From Streptomyces typhae (GTDB lineage: Bacteria; Actinomycetota; Actinomycetes; Streptomycetales; Streptomycetaceae), in the NCBI RefSeq assembly GCF_009755605.1, contig NZ_WPNZ01000039.1, positions 1 to 57,367 on the forward strand: a stretch of DNA of 57,367 nt. Direction: 5' to 3'. Positions 32,491 through 40,492 of this stretch are shown here, in pieces. The notes under the pieces are model-generated. The model did no database searches and was not told the DNA's origin. It was given only the letters and a program-made list of their open reading frames with translations. The position numbers and the translations under genes were made by a program. Numbering within the stretch: position 1 is the stretch's first letter; every line of letters starts with the position of its first letter.

Positions 32491-34017
32491 ATGGCCTCAC
32501 GCCGCGACGAACTCAACGCCTACACCTTCGCGAAGCGCCGCGCACTCGCCGCCTTCATCCAGCCGACGCCCTCGGGCTCGGAGGAGAGCGCCCCCCGACC
32601 GCTGCGGGCCGTGGTTCCCGGCCTGATCGTCGGGGTCGTCGTCCTGGCGGTCTTCGGCGCGTGGGGGATGCTGAAGCCCGCGGCCAAGCCGGGCTGGGAC
32701 AAGCCCAAGGAACATGTGATCATCGCGAGCGAGTCCACCACCCGCTACGTGGTCCTCAAGACCGACGGCAAGCGGCAGTTGCACCCCGTTCTCAACATGG
32801 CGTCGGCGAAGCTCCTCCTCGACGCGGGCAAGGGGGACGTCATCAAGGTCGAGGAGTCCGTCCTCGACAACGGCGAACTCCCGCACGGCGCCACGATCGG
32901 CATCCCCTACGCCCCCGACCGCCTGCCCTCGCCTTCCGAAGCGGGCTCCGCCAAGCGCTGGGCGGTGTGCGAGCGGCCCGTCCAGGGCGGCCGCGCCATC
33001 CAGAAGGCGGCGTTCGTCCTCGCGGAACGGGAGCAGGACAGGACGGATGGCTCCGGACGGCTGCGCGGCGGGGAACTGCTGTACGTGATGGGCCCCGACA
33101 AGTCCCGCTACGTGGTCGACGCGCGCGGGCGCGCGTACCGGATCTCCGCGGAGGACGAACTGCTCCTGCGCACGGTCGTGGGCTCCGGCCGTGCGCCGCA
33201 GCGTGTGTCCAGGGAGTGGCTCGCCACGCTGCACCGGGGCGACCGGATCGTCTTCCCCGAGGTGGACGGCGTCCCCGGGGCCGACGCCGACGCCGAGGGC
33301 CTGCCGGACCGGACCGCGAACAAGGTGGGCATGGTGCTGCGGGCGCGCGACGGGGCCGACTGGCGCTACTACGTGGTGCTGCCCGGTCGCGTCGCCCCCG
33401 TCTCCGACTTCACCGCGCGGCTGCTCCTCAGCAGCGACGAGTTGTCCGTCCTCGGGCAGGGCGGCAGAGCCCGTGACATGAGCGCCGCCGACATCAGGCC
33501 CGACGCCGACGAGTTCGGCGACGAGCACACGTGGCCGACCCGGCGTCCCAGGCCGCCCGGCGAAGCCGCCGCCGCGCCCGGGAGCGGCAATACCGTGTGC
33601 AGCGTCCTGCGCGACGTCGACACCGACGACGGCTCGACCACACTGAGCACGTGGACGGGCCCGGACTTCCCGGCACCCCTGCCCACCGGCTCGTCCAGCG
33701 CGTACGTCACGCCCGGATCGGGCCAGTTCTACCGCCAGTTCACCGGTACGGACACGAAGTCGGGCGGTCTCTTCCTGGTCACGGACACGGGCCTGCGGTA
33801 CGCCATGCAGTCCAACAGCGACAGCGCGACGGACGACGTGGGCATCGGCACGTCCAAGAAGCAGCGCGAGCAGCAGGAGCAGGAGGCACAGCAGGCCCAG
33901 ACCCGCCTCGGCTACGGGGGCGCCGAGGCGGGCCGGGTGCCCGCGGCGTGGTCCACGTTCCTGCCCACGGGCCCCCGTCTGTCGACGGCGGCGGCACGCC
34001 AGCCGCAGGGCTCCTGA
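32491..34017 (+). CDS. eccB: Type VII secretion membrane protein EccB
   Basis: EccB is a single-pass subunit of the ESX complex with a large extracytoplasmic domain. The 508-residue protein starts with the family's conserved MASRRDELNAYTFAKRR. It has one helix at about residues 42-62 (VVPGLIVGVVVLAVFGAWGML), then the repeat-type domain with GELLYVMGPDKSRYVVDARGRAY and two cysteines (CERPV, CSVLRDV) that may pair. ATG 32491 is chosen on the conserved N-terminus; GTG 32464 would add nine residues. The gene is followed 19 bases later by a mycosin gene, as in mycobacterial ESX loci. Confidence 0.93.
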   Translation: MASRRDELNAYTFAKRRALAAFIQPTPSGSEESAPRPLRAVVPGLIVGVVVLAVFGAWGMLKPAAKPGWDKPKEHVIIASESTTRYVVLKTDGKRQLHPVLNMASAKLLLDAGKGDVIKVEESVLDNGELPHGATIGIPYAPDRLPSPSEAGSAKRWAVCERPVQGGRAIQKAAFVLAEREQDRTDGSGRLRGGELLYVMGPDKSRYVVDARGRAYRISAEDELLLRTVVGSGRAPQRVSREWLATLHRGDRIVFPEVDGVPGADADAEGLPDRTANKVGMVLRARDGADWRYYVVLPGRVAPVSDFTARLLLSSDELSVLGQGGRARDMSAADIRPDADEFGDEHTWPTRRPRPPGEAAAAPGSGNTVCSVLRDVDTDDGSTTLSTWTGPDFPAPLPTGSSSAYVTPGSGQFYRQFTGTDTKSGGLFLVTDTGLRYAMQSNSDSATDDVGIGTSKKQREQQEQEAQQAQTRLGYGGAEAGRVPAAWSTFLPTGPRLSTAAARQPQGS

Positions 34018-34036
34018 GCGCGTGAGGGGTCCCGCG

Positions 34037-35356
34037 ATGACGACGTACACACCATCCGCCCGCCGTCCTCACGCCCGCACGCGCGTGTGGCGACGGACCG
34101 CCGCGGCACTCACCGCCGCGGTGGCGGTCGCCGCGTCACCGGTCCCCGCGTCACCGCTCCCCGCGTCACCACTCCCCGTGTCACCGGTCCCCGTCGCCCA
34201 CGCGGCGCCGTCGTCCCCGGGCCAGTGCGAGTTCCCGTCCAAGAAGTACTCGGGACGGCCGTGGTCGCTCCAGCGGGTCCTCCTCGACGAACTGTGGCGT
34301 CAGTCCACCGGTGAAGGCGTACGGGTGGCGGTGATCGACACCGGCGTGGACATCAAGAACCCTCAGCTCCGGCGGGCTGTGGACGCGTCCAGCGGCGGCA
34401 ACTTCCTCTCCCCGGACCTCAAGGACGAGAACGGCGACAAGGTGGACCGGGGCAGCCCGAACGGCACCACGGACACGGTCGGCCACGGCACGCGCGTGGC
34501 GGGCATCATCGCGGCCCGCCCCACCAAGGGCACGGGCTTCGTGGGACTGGCCCCCGGGGCGACGATCATCCCCGTCAAGCAGAACGACGCGGAGGGCCAC
34601 GGAACGACGGAGACCCTCGCGAAAGCCATCGACCACGCGGTCGCCGAGGGCGCCGACGTCATCAACATCTCTCAGGACACGGCGAACGCGGTGAAGCCCG
34701 CGCCGCAACTCGAAGAGGCCGTCGGCAAAGCGCTCGCGAAGCAACGCGTGATCGTCGCCTCGGCGGGCAACGACGGCCTCGGCGGCAACGTGAAGCCGAC
34801 GTACCCGGCCTCGTACGAGGGCGTCCTCGCGGTCGCGGCATCGGACCGCAACAACGAACGCGCCCCCTTCTCCCAGTCCGGCGACTTCGTCGACGTGGCG
34901 GCCCCCGGAGTGGACATGATCTCGACTGTCCCCCGCGGCGGCCACTGCTCCGACAACGGCACCAGCTTCGCCGCCCCGTACGCGGCCGGCCTCGCCGCCC
35001 TCATCAAGGCCAAGCACCCCTCCTGGACGGCCCGCCAGATCACCGCCCAGATCCAACAGACCGCCGAACGCTCCATCCCGGGCCACGACCGCCTGGTCGG
35101 CTGGGGCGTGGTCGACCCCGTCCGCGCCCTGACGGACGACGACCACCCGATCGAACGACCCACGTCCCACGAGGGCGTCCCCCGGGGCAAGGCCCCGAAC
35201 CCCGCGGAACTTCACCTGACCGAAACGACCCAAGAGCGAACAGCCCGCCTTTCCACGTATGTGGCCGTGGGGGCGGTGGTGGTGGTTGTGGGGCTTGGTG
35301 GGGTGGGGGTGACTGTGCGGGATGCGCGGAGGCGGCGGGGGAATGCGGGCGACTGA
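34037..35356 (+). CDS. mycP: Membrane-anchored subtilisin-like protease, mycosin (first copy)
   Basis: Mycosins are subtilases attached to ESX machines that process substrates and stabilise the complex. This 439-residue protein has a signal peptide followed by a SPVPASPLP repeat. The full catalytic triad is visible: Asp101 in VAVIDTGVD, His150 in GHGTRVAG and Ser310 in NGTSFAAPYAAG, with the oxyanion Asn in SAGNDG. The C-terminus is a membrane helix (YVAVGAVVVVVGLGGVGVTV) and basic tail. I chose ATG at 34037 with GAGGGG upstream over GTG 34022. Third-position GC is very high, unlike the second mycosin at 38043. Confidence 0.94.
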   Translation: MTTYTPSARRPHARTRVWRRTAAALTAAVAVAASPVPASPLPASPLPVSPVPVAHAAPSSPGQCEFPSKKYSGRPWSLQRVLLDELWRQSTGEGVRVAVIDTGVDIKNPQLRRAVDASSGGNFLSPDLKDENGDKVDRGSPNGTTDTVGHGTRVAGIIAARPTKGTGFVGLAPGATIIPVKQNDAEGHGTTETLAKAIDHAVAEGADVINISQDTANAVKPAPQLEEAVGKALAKQRVIVASAGNDGLGGNVKPTYPASYEGVLAVAASDRNNERAPFSQSGDFVDVAAPGVDMISTVPRGGHCSDNGTSFAAPYAAGLAALIKAKHPSWTARQITAQIQQTAERSIPGHDRLVGWGVVDPVRALTDDDHPIERPTSHEGVPRGKAPNPAELHLTETTQERTARLSTYVAVGAVVVVVGLGGVGVTVRDARRRRGNAGD

Positions 35357-35524
35357 GCGGGGCGGCGGGGCGTCTTTAGTCGCCCGGGTCGCCCGGGGGC
35401 ATCCGGATCGCTCGGGCCGTCCTGCCGTTCGGGGCGTCCGGGGTGCTCCGGACGGCAGGACTTCGACTGCTGCTCGACTACCTCGGTGCAGGCTGTGATC
35501 AGCTTCTTCACCGCCTGGGCGTCG

Positions 35525-35656
35525 TCACGATGAGGTACGCCGATGGGGTCGTTCCGGGGCCGCCTCCGTGCCGGGCGGGACCTGGTCGAGTTGCACGCGT
35601 GTGGACTGCCGCTCCGCTGCCTGGGCCCTCGGCTGCTCCCACTCGTCCCATGACAC
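35525..35656 (-). pseudogene. Short remnant of a type VII-associated small gene
   Basis: A 43-codon frame starts at GTG 35656 with GGGGGAGG nine bases upstream and reads MSWDEWEQPRAQAAERQSTR before stopping at TGA. Its third positions are mostly G/C, so it looks coding. The N-terminus resembles small WEQ-type proteins that I recall from Streptomyces type VII loci, which are over 100 residues long. Downstream on the same strand (35525 to about 35360) other frames also show coding-like composition (AVKKLITACTEVVEQQ), consistent with frameshift decay. The rest of 35357-35995 holds no gene apart from the forward promoter. Confidence 0.4.
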
Positions 35657-35877
35657 GGCAGCGTGCCTCCCCCGCGTACCAGTCTCTCCCGAGGCCGGCC
35701 CACCCCTCCACGCAACGCCGCAACACGCACCCGTTCCAACCGAGTTGTCTTGTTCCCGTCGCCCTCGCCGGTGCTCGCGGAGGCTCCGGACAGCGCGCGG
35801 CGCGCATAGGCGAAGGGAGCGCGATCATCCGCATTGCCTCCCTGGCCAATTTGCAACTGTTGTGCGGCAAACTCCGG

Positions 35878-35906
35878 TTGGCCGTCACTCTCGGTGTGGC
35901 TAGAGT
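35878..35906 (+). promoter_or_regulatory. Candidate vegetative promoter of the WXG-like gene pair
   Basis: TTGGCC (35878-35883) and TAGAGT (35901-35906) are 17 bases apart, close to the Streptomyces HrdB consensus. They lie in a locally A/T-richer patch. Transcription would begin near 35913, about 80 bases before the GTG at 35996. Confidence 0.6.
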
Positions 35907-35995
35907 GACCAAAGTATGACGCGCGTCCGGGGTGGCCGCGTCCGGCCCGTCGCGGGCGTGCGACGGGCCAACGGGGGAAGCGGGCAGGGGGCATC

Positions 35996-36469
35996 GTGCT
36001 GGAGGACGGCTATCAGGGTTCCGCGCAGCCACCGGCTGCCGACCTCAAGCGCGGCCTGGAGGCCCTGAAGCAGTTCCGGCGACGGGTCGACACACTCCTC
36101 ACGGAGTTCGAGGGCTCCGCCGGCGGCTCCTCCGAGGTCGGCCACCAGAAGATCGTCCGCGCCTCCTTCAGCGGCGCGGCGGCCCCCTTCCCCGAGGCCG
36201 ACGGCCTCTACTCGCAGTACGACCGTGTGCACGAGCGGCTCACCTCGCTCTCGAAGTTGCTCGGCGACCAGATCGAAGCCATGGGGATCGCCGTGCACGG
36301 CGCGGACGTCGGCTTCGACAACCTGGAGGACGACCTGCGGCAGCGCTTCTGGGCGATCCAGACGCGGATCGGCCGCGCGGAGGTGCCGGACGGGCGGGAG
36401 ACCGGCGGGAAGACCGACGAGCGGGGCGGTCAGGGCAGCGACAAGTCCGACTCGGGGTGGAAGTTGTGA
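35996..36469 (+). CDS. Helical type VII locus protein, probable partner of the WXG-like protein
   Basis: I do not recognise a named family in this 157-residue protein. It is predicted to be almost wholly helical (ADLKRGLEALKQFRRRVDTLL, YDRVHERLTSLSKLLGDQIEAM), with a charged Gly/Lys/Asp tail. Length and helix pattern suit an Esx/PE-like partner, although no WXG motif is present. GTG follows GGGCAGGGGG. It overlaps the next gene by four bases (GTGA), the usual arrangement of heterodimeric ESX substrates. Third-position GC is normal here. Confidence 0.75.
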   Translation: MLEDGYQGSAQPPAADLKRGLEALKQFRRRVDTLLTEFEGSAGGSSEVGHQKIVRASFSGAAAPFPEADGLYSQYDRVHERLTSLSKLLGDQIEAMGIAVHGADVGFDNLEDDLRQRFWAIQTRIGRAEVPDGRETGGKTDERGGQGSDKSDSGWKL

Positions 36470-38043
36470 GCTTCGAAGAGCACCGGCTCAACGACATGAT
36501 CGACCTGGTCGAGCAGGCGAATCCGGCCGATCTGGAGAGCGCGGGCGCGGCGCTCCAGAAGGCGCGCGACGCGATCGCGGCGGCGGCCCGGGAGCTCGGC
36601 GAGCACATCGACCGGGTGGACTGGGAGGGCGAGGCCGGCCAGGCGTTCCGCAAGTGGGGCAAGAACCTCGTCAAGGAGACGCACCAACTCTCCGACTTCG
36701 CGGACACCGCCGGCGTCCAGATCGCCTCGGCCGGCGCGGGTCTGGCCTCCGTACGCAGCTCCATGCCGCCGCGCGACACACGCACCGATCCGAAGGCGGT
36801 GGAGGACATCCCCTCTCCGAAGAGAGTGGATGGCAATGCGGACTTCGAGGCAGCCGTCAAGGCCGAGAAGCACCGCCAGGAGGCGATCAACCAGATGAAC
36901 CGGTTGGCGTCGTTCTACCGGGTTTCCCAGCATGAGATGGCGGGGCAGGAGGTGCCTTCGTTTTCGGTTATGCCGGATGTGGGGATGCCCCCTCCGCTGC
37001 GGAGGGTCAGGGAAGACCCATACGCTGATCAGCGTCAGGCTGAGCCCTCCGGCGCTGCCCCCGGGGGTGTTTTTGCATCGACTCAGCCCTATGAAGCGCC
37101 AGTGGCACAGCAGGCGCCTCCGGCTTCTGGTGGTCCCCAGCCTTCGGATAATGATGGGCGTGCCCCGCTCTCCCTTCCTGAGCAGCCTGCTGATACGAGG
37201 CAAGTCGGCACAGCGATCAACAGCGGCGGTCAGCTTCCGCCACAGACCGTTGCGCCTACGCCGTCTAATTCGCTACCTCACGCACCTGTCCCGATAAGTA
37301 TTGACGGTGGCTTGCCACCATTGCCTGGGGACGGTTCCACCAGGCAGCCGAACAATGCCCCCGACATCTCGGCATCACGTCGCGAAGACGCCGGTCAGTC
37401 TTCCCCGCCCGCTCCGGCGCGAACAGGCGTCGACCGTCGCCCCAAAGAGTCGAGCGGAGCCCCGGTGCGCAGTCCGTCGGGTCCTGGCCTGGCGACTCCT
37501 GCGCAGCCGCTGCCAGCGGCGCGCGGTATCACGGGGGGTATGCCACAGCCTCCTGGTATGCCGGGCGGATCTGGGCCGCGCCCGGCGGTACAAGGGGTCA
37601 CCGGTTCACCTCGCGCAGACGGTGTCGTAGGAGGGCGCCCCGCGCCAGCCCCCACTGCGGGGCCGACGTCACGGGTCCCGCAAAGCCCGGCCGTCGGAGC
37701 AGGAGCCGCCGGGCACTCACGCCCTGGGGTTGGTGGTCCTGGTCAGCGCGGCGTTCTGGGAGCGGCATCCCAATCCCCGTACGCGAGAGGTCAGACGACA
37801 CGTCGTCCCGTTGGCAATCCTGACGGCGTTATCGGCATGCCCAAGGAGCGCACGTCTGCAGGGGGCAGCCGCCAGAGCGGATTTACCGCCGGTGGTACCG
37901 GTCTGGTTCGAGGCCCCGGCCGTGGCCGACACCCAGAGAGCGAAGAGGGCGAAGTCAGCCAGCGGCCTGACTACGTGGTCGAGGACGAAGAGACACATCT
38001 TCCCGGCGAACGGCGGCGCGTGCCGCCGGTAGTCGGCCAGTGA
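36466..38043 (+). CDS. WXG100-like N-domain with long Pro/Gly-rich tail; predicted type VII substrate
   Basis: The protein has 525 residues. Residues 1 to about 150 are two long helices around a WEG turn (Trp53), as in WXG100/PPE-type proteins. The rest is disordered, rich in Pro, Gly, Ser and Gln, with ITGGMPQPPGMPGG stretches, and ends in a conserved-looking acidic tail RPDYVVEDEETHLPG. Such proteins may be misnamed IF-2 because of the Gly/Pro linker. GTG overlaps the upstream stop. By hand count about 95% of codons near the start end in G/C, falling to about 60-67% after about 36900. The function of the tail is unknown. Confidence 0.8.
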   Translation: MSFEEHRLNDMIDLVEQANPADLESAGAALQKARDAIAAAARELGEHIDRVDWEGEAGQAFRKWGKNLVKETHQLSDFADTAGVQIASAGAGLASVRSSMPPRDTRTDPKAVEDIPSPKRVDGNADFEAAVKAEKHRQEAINQMNRLASFYRVSQHEMAGQEVPSFSVMPDVGMPPPLRRVREDPYADQRQAEPSGAAPGGVFASTQPYEAPVAQQAPPASGGPQPSDNDGRAPLSLPEQPADTRQVGTAINSGGQLPPQTVAPTPSNSLPHAPVPISIDGGLPPLPGDGSTRQPNNAPDISASRREDAGQSSPPAPARTGVDRRPKESSGAPVRSPSGPGLATPAQPLPAARGITGGMPQPPGMPGGSGPRPAVQGVTGSPRADGVVGGRPAPAPTAGPTSRVPQSPAVGAGAAGHSRPGVGGPGQRGVLGAASQSPYARGQTTRRPVGNPDGVIGMPKERTSAGGSRQSGFTAGGTGLVRGPGRGRHPESEEGEVSQRPDYVVEDEETHLPGERRRVPPVVGQ

Positions 38044-39332
38044 TGAGTGAGGGCGTGCAGGGCGTGAAGTCAGTAGTGAGCCGACATGGCGGGACGGCAC
38101 GGTCCGCGAGGCGTTGGACCGCGTCCGCGGGTTCGGTGATCGGAGTACTCGCTCTGTTGTCAGGGTGGATGGCGCCGAGTGCGGCCGCTGATGACGTCCG
38201 GTCGAAGCAGTGGTACCTGGATGCGATGGGCACGGAGGAACTGTGGGAGGTCAGCACGGGCAAGGGCATCAAGGTTGCCTTGGTGGACACCGGCGTCACG
38301 GAGACTCCCTCACTAAAGGGTCAAGCCCTCGCCGGTAGGGACGTGACGGACATGAAAGGCGGATCCCTGCACGACTATGGCGGTCATGGAACCACCATGG
38401 CGGAGCTGATCGTCGGAAGGGGGCGCGGAGGGCTCCAGGGCTTGGCGCCCGGCGCCAAGGTCATCTCATTTCGCACCAGCCTCAAGAAGGCCGGAGATGC
38501 CAGCGGCGGTAAGAAGGACGCGAGTGATAGCGCTGAAGCCATTCGTGCTGCCGCAGACAGTGATGCGCAGATCATCAGCATGTCGTTCGGGGCTGACGTC
38601 ATGTATACAGCTGAGCAGGCAGCGGTTAGGTATGCAGTCTCCAAGGGCAAGTTGTTGTTCGCGAGCGTGGGAAACGATGCGGGGAAGAAGAATTTTGTCG
38701 GCTACCCGGCCGCGTACCCTAATGTCACCGGCGTCTCCGCCGCCGATAAGACAGGCAAGGTTGCCAAGTACTCAGAGTTCGGAAAGTACGTGGACTTGGC
38801 GGCGCCGGGCCGTGATATCCCCCGCTGGTGCGACGCGACGTTCCGCTCCTACTGTGAGGGAGAGGGCGGCACCAGCGCCGCCACCGCAATCGCGTCCGCC
38901 TCCGCAGCCCTCATCTGGTCCAAACACCCGAACTGGACCGCCAACCAGGTCCTCCGCGTCCTCATCGACACTGCCGGCCGCAGCTGGCCGAAGGACAAGC
39001 CCAGTGACTACCTCGGCTACGGCTTGGTGCGGCCGGCGCCGAATCTGTTGAAGGGCAGAGGGAACCCCGGACCGCCGGACATCGATCCCCTCACCAACAA
39101 GAAGACGCCCGGCGTAGCAGCTACGGGAACCTCCGCTCCGCCGAAGGAGTCCTCAGCGCCCACCGCGAACCCCCGTGAGAGCGAGGCCGACAGCGAACCC
39201 GCGGCATCCGCGGCAAACGTGAAGTCGGACGACGACAACGACCAGCTGTGGATCGCCGTCGGCGCCGCAGCCGCGGTGGCGGTCATCGGCGGCGCGGCCT
39301 TCGCGTTCGTACGAAACCGACGCAATGCCTGA
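38043..39332 (+). CDS. Membrane-anchored subtilisin-like protease, mycosin (second copy)
   Basis: This 429-residue protease has a signal peptide (SVIGVLALLSGWMAPSAAA) and the catalytic triad Asp82 (VALVDTGV), His115 (GGHGTTMAEL) and Ser278 (GGTSAATAIASAS). The oxyanion Asn is in SVGNDAG. A Pro/Ser/Glu linker and a C-terminal helix with a basic tail follow. It is clearly diverged from the mycosin at 34037. ATG 38043 overlaps the upstream stop by one base. Third-position GC is about 75% up to about 38850 and about 90% after it. It probably cleaves or escorts the WXG-like pair encoded just upstream, an inference from coupling. Confidence 0.92.
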   Translation: MSEGVQGVKSVVSRHGGTARSARRWTASAGSVIGVLALLSGWMAPSAAADDVRSKQWYLDAMGTEELWEVSTGKGIKVALVDTGVTETPSLKGQALAGRDVTDMKGGSLHDYGGHGTTMAELIVGRGRGGLQGLAPGAKVISFRTSLKKAGDASGGKKDASDSAEAIRAAADSDAQIISMSFGADVMYTAEQAAVRYAVSKGKLLFASVGNDAGKKNFVGYPAAYPNVTGVSAADKTGKVAKYSEFGKYVDLAAPGRDIPRWCDATFRSYCEGEGGTSAATAIASASAALIWSKHPNWTANQVLRVLIDTAGRSWPKDKPSDYLGYGLVRPAPNLLKGRGNPGPPDIDPLTNKKTPGVAATGTSAPPKESSAPTANPRESEADSEPAASAANVKSDDDNDQLWIAVGAAAAVAVIGGAAFAFVRNRRNA

Positions 39333-39459
39333 GCACAACAACAGGTGCAAGCAGCGCGATCCGCGCAACCCGCGCGACCCGCGCAACCCGCGCGACCCGC
39401 GCCGACAAGCATCAACCACAGCCTGAACGACCACCTGCCTACCTAAGGAGAGCCCGCTC

Positions 39460-39798
39460 ATGGGCGACGGCCGGAAGCTCAATGATCAGCAAGTCGCGCT
39501 GCTCGAGAAGGAGATCGTCGACAAGTACGACTCCGTCCAGAGGCAACTCAAGCGCTTGCAGGGAACGCTCGACACCATGGAGGCCAACTGGCGGGGCATC
39601 GGCGCGCACGCCTTCGACGCGAAGCAGACCGAGATCAACCAGCGCATGCAGGCCATCGGCCGCATCCTCGTGGACTTCCTGGAAGGCATCAACGCCAACC
39701 GCAAGGACAAGGACAGGCTCGAGGACGAGGTGCGCGCGACGATGAACAGCATCGACGTGCAGCACGGCGGCAAGCACTCGGCCATCAGCAGCTACTGA
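39460..39798 (+). CDS. WXG100 family protein (EsxB-like)
   Basis: This 112-residue helical hairpin protein has the WXG turn as WRG (Trp44). WXG100 proteins are secreted as dimers by the EccC motor. The C-terminal helix (INANRKDKDRLEDEVRATMNSIDVQHGG) is longer than average and may carry the export signal; a strict YxxxD/E motif is not obvious. ATG has AAGGAG upstream. It is the first of two esx genes separated by 165 bases, between the second mycosin and the locus terminator. The EsxB label follows gene order in Streptomyces and is tentative. Confidence 0.92.
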   Translation: MGDGRKLNDQQVALLEKEIVDKYDSVQRQLKRLQGTLDTMEANWRGIGAHAFDAKQTEINQRMQAIGRILVDFLEGINANRKDKDRLEDEVRATMNSIDVQHGGKHSAISSY

Positions 39799-39869
39799 GC
39801 TACTGGGCTACTGAGGTACGCAGGTATTTCGGCATTTAGGTACTTAGGTATTTAGGTACTCAGGTACTG
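39790..39869. repeat. Ten 8-bp tandem units between the two esx genes
   Basis: Ten consecutive octamers (consensus AGGTACTT or AGCTACTG) run from inside the last codons of the first esx gene into the gap. The middle units are strikingly A/T-rich for this genome. They change the spacing between the two esx coding regions on a shared transcript. Confidence 0.9.
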
Positions 39870-39963
39870 AGCGGACTGTCCCCAGGCCCCAAGCAGCGGG
39901 CCATAGGCACCGGGCACCGGCCCCCCCGGGAGCCCGGCCGACACCACCAGGAGATGGACAAAC

Positions 39964-40266
39964 ATGGCAAGCGTCAATTTCGATGAACTCGCCGTCAAGT
40001 ACGGCGGCCTGGACTCCATCACCACCGAACTCGGTCTCCAGGCGAAGCAACTGGAGTCCGACCTCGCCGACATCAAGCGGGCGGTGGCCAAGGTCGCCGA
40101 AGGGTGGGAGGGCGATGCCCACCAGGCGTACCTCCTGAAGCAGAAGGCGTGGGACGAGCATGCCGAGGCCATCCACCAGGCCCTCATGCAGATCGGCCAG
40201 AAGGTCGGCCAGGCGGGCGGTGACTACCGGGGTGGCGACCTGAAGGGCGCCAGCTACTTCCAGTGA
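39964..40266 (+). CDS. WXG100 family protein (EsxA-like)
   Basis: This 100-residue protein has the WXG turn as WEG (Trp48) between two amphipathic helices (SITTELGLQAKQLESDLADIK and QAYLLKQKAWDEHAEAIHQAL). Length is that of the family. ATG has CAGGAG upstream. It probably forms a heterodimer with the product at 39460. It is closed by a strong terminator 31 bases after the stop. Confidence 0.93.
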   Translation: MASVNFDELAVKYGGLDSITTELGLQAKQLESDLADIKRAVAKVAEGWEGDAHQAYLLKQKAWDEHAEAIHQALMQIGQKVGQAGGDYRGGDLKGASYFQ

Positions 40267-40297
40267 GGCCGACGAGGCCGAATACCGGTACGGGACA

Positions 40298-40332
40298 ACG
40301 GGGTGGGCACGCGCGGAAGGTGCCCACCCCGT
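40298..40332 (+). terminator. Terminator after the esx genes
   Basis: A perfect 13-bp stem (40298-40310 with 40320-40332, left arm ACGGGGTGGGCAC) has a nine-base loop. It ends the forward eccB-esx block. Confidence 0.88.
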
Positions 40333-40394
40333 CTTGCCCGATCCCCGTCTTGCCCGATCCCCGTCTTGCCCGGTCACCGTCTTGCCCGGTTGCC
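40331..40394. repeat. Four 16-bp tandem units beside the esx terminator
   Basis: GTCTTGCCCGATCCCC occurs twice exactly (40331, 40347), then twice with two or three changes (40363, 40379). The array starts on the last two bases of the terminator stem. Confidence 0.9.
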
Positions 40395-40492
40395 CCGACG
40401 CGGGGCAGCACGCAGCGCGCAGGCGCGGAACCCCCTCCTCGGCCGTGCCGCAAGCCGTGCCGCAAGCCGCACCCCAAGCCGCGCCCCACCCG

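Noticed and set aside
36466..38043. Annotation of the WXG-like protein as IF-2
   Set aside because: Only the Gly/Pro-rich linker resembles IF-2; there is no GTPase domain, and true infB is at 8768.
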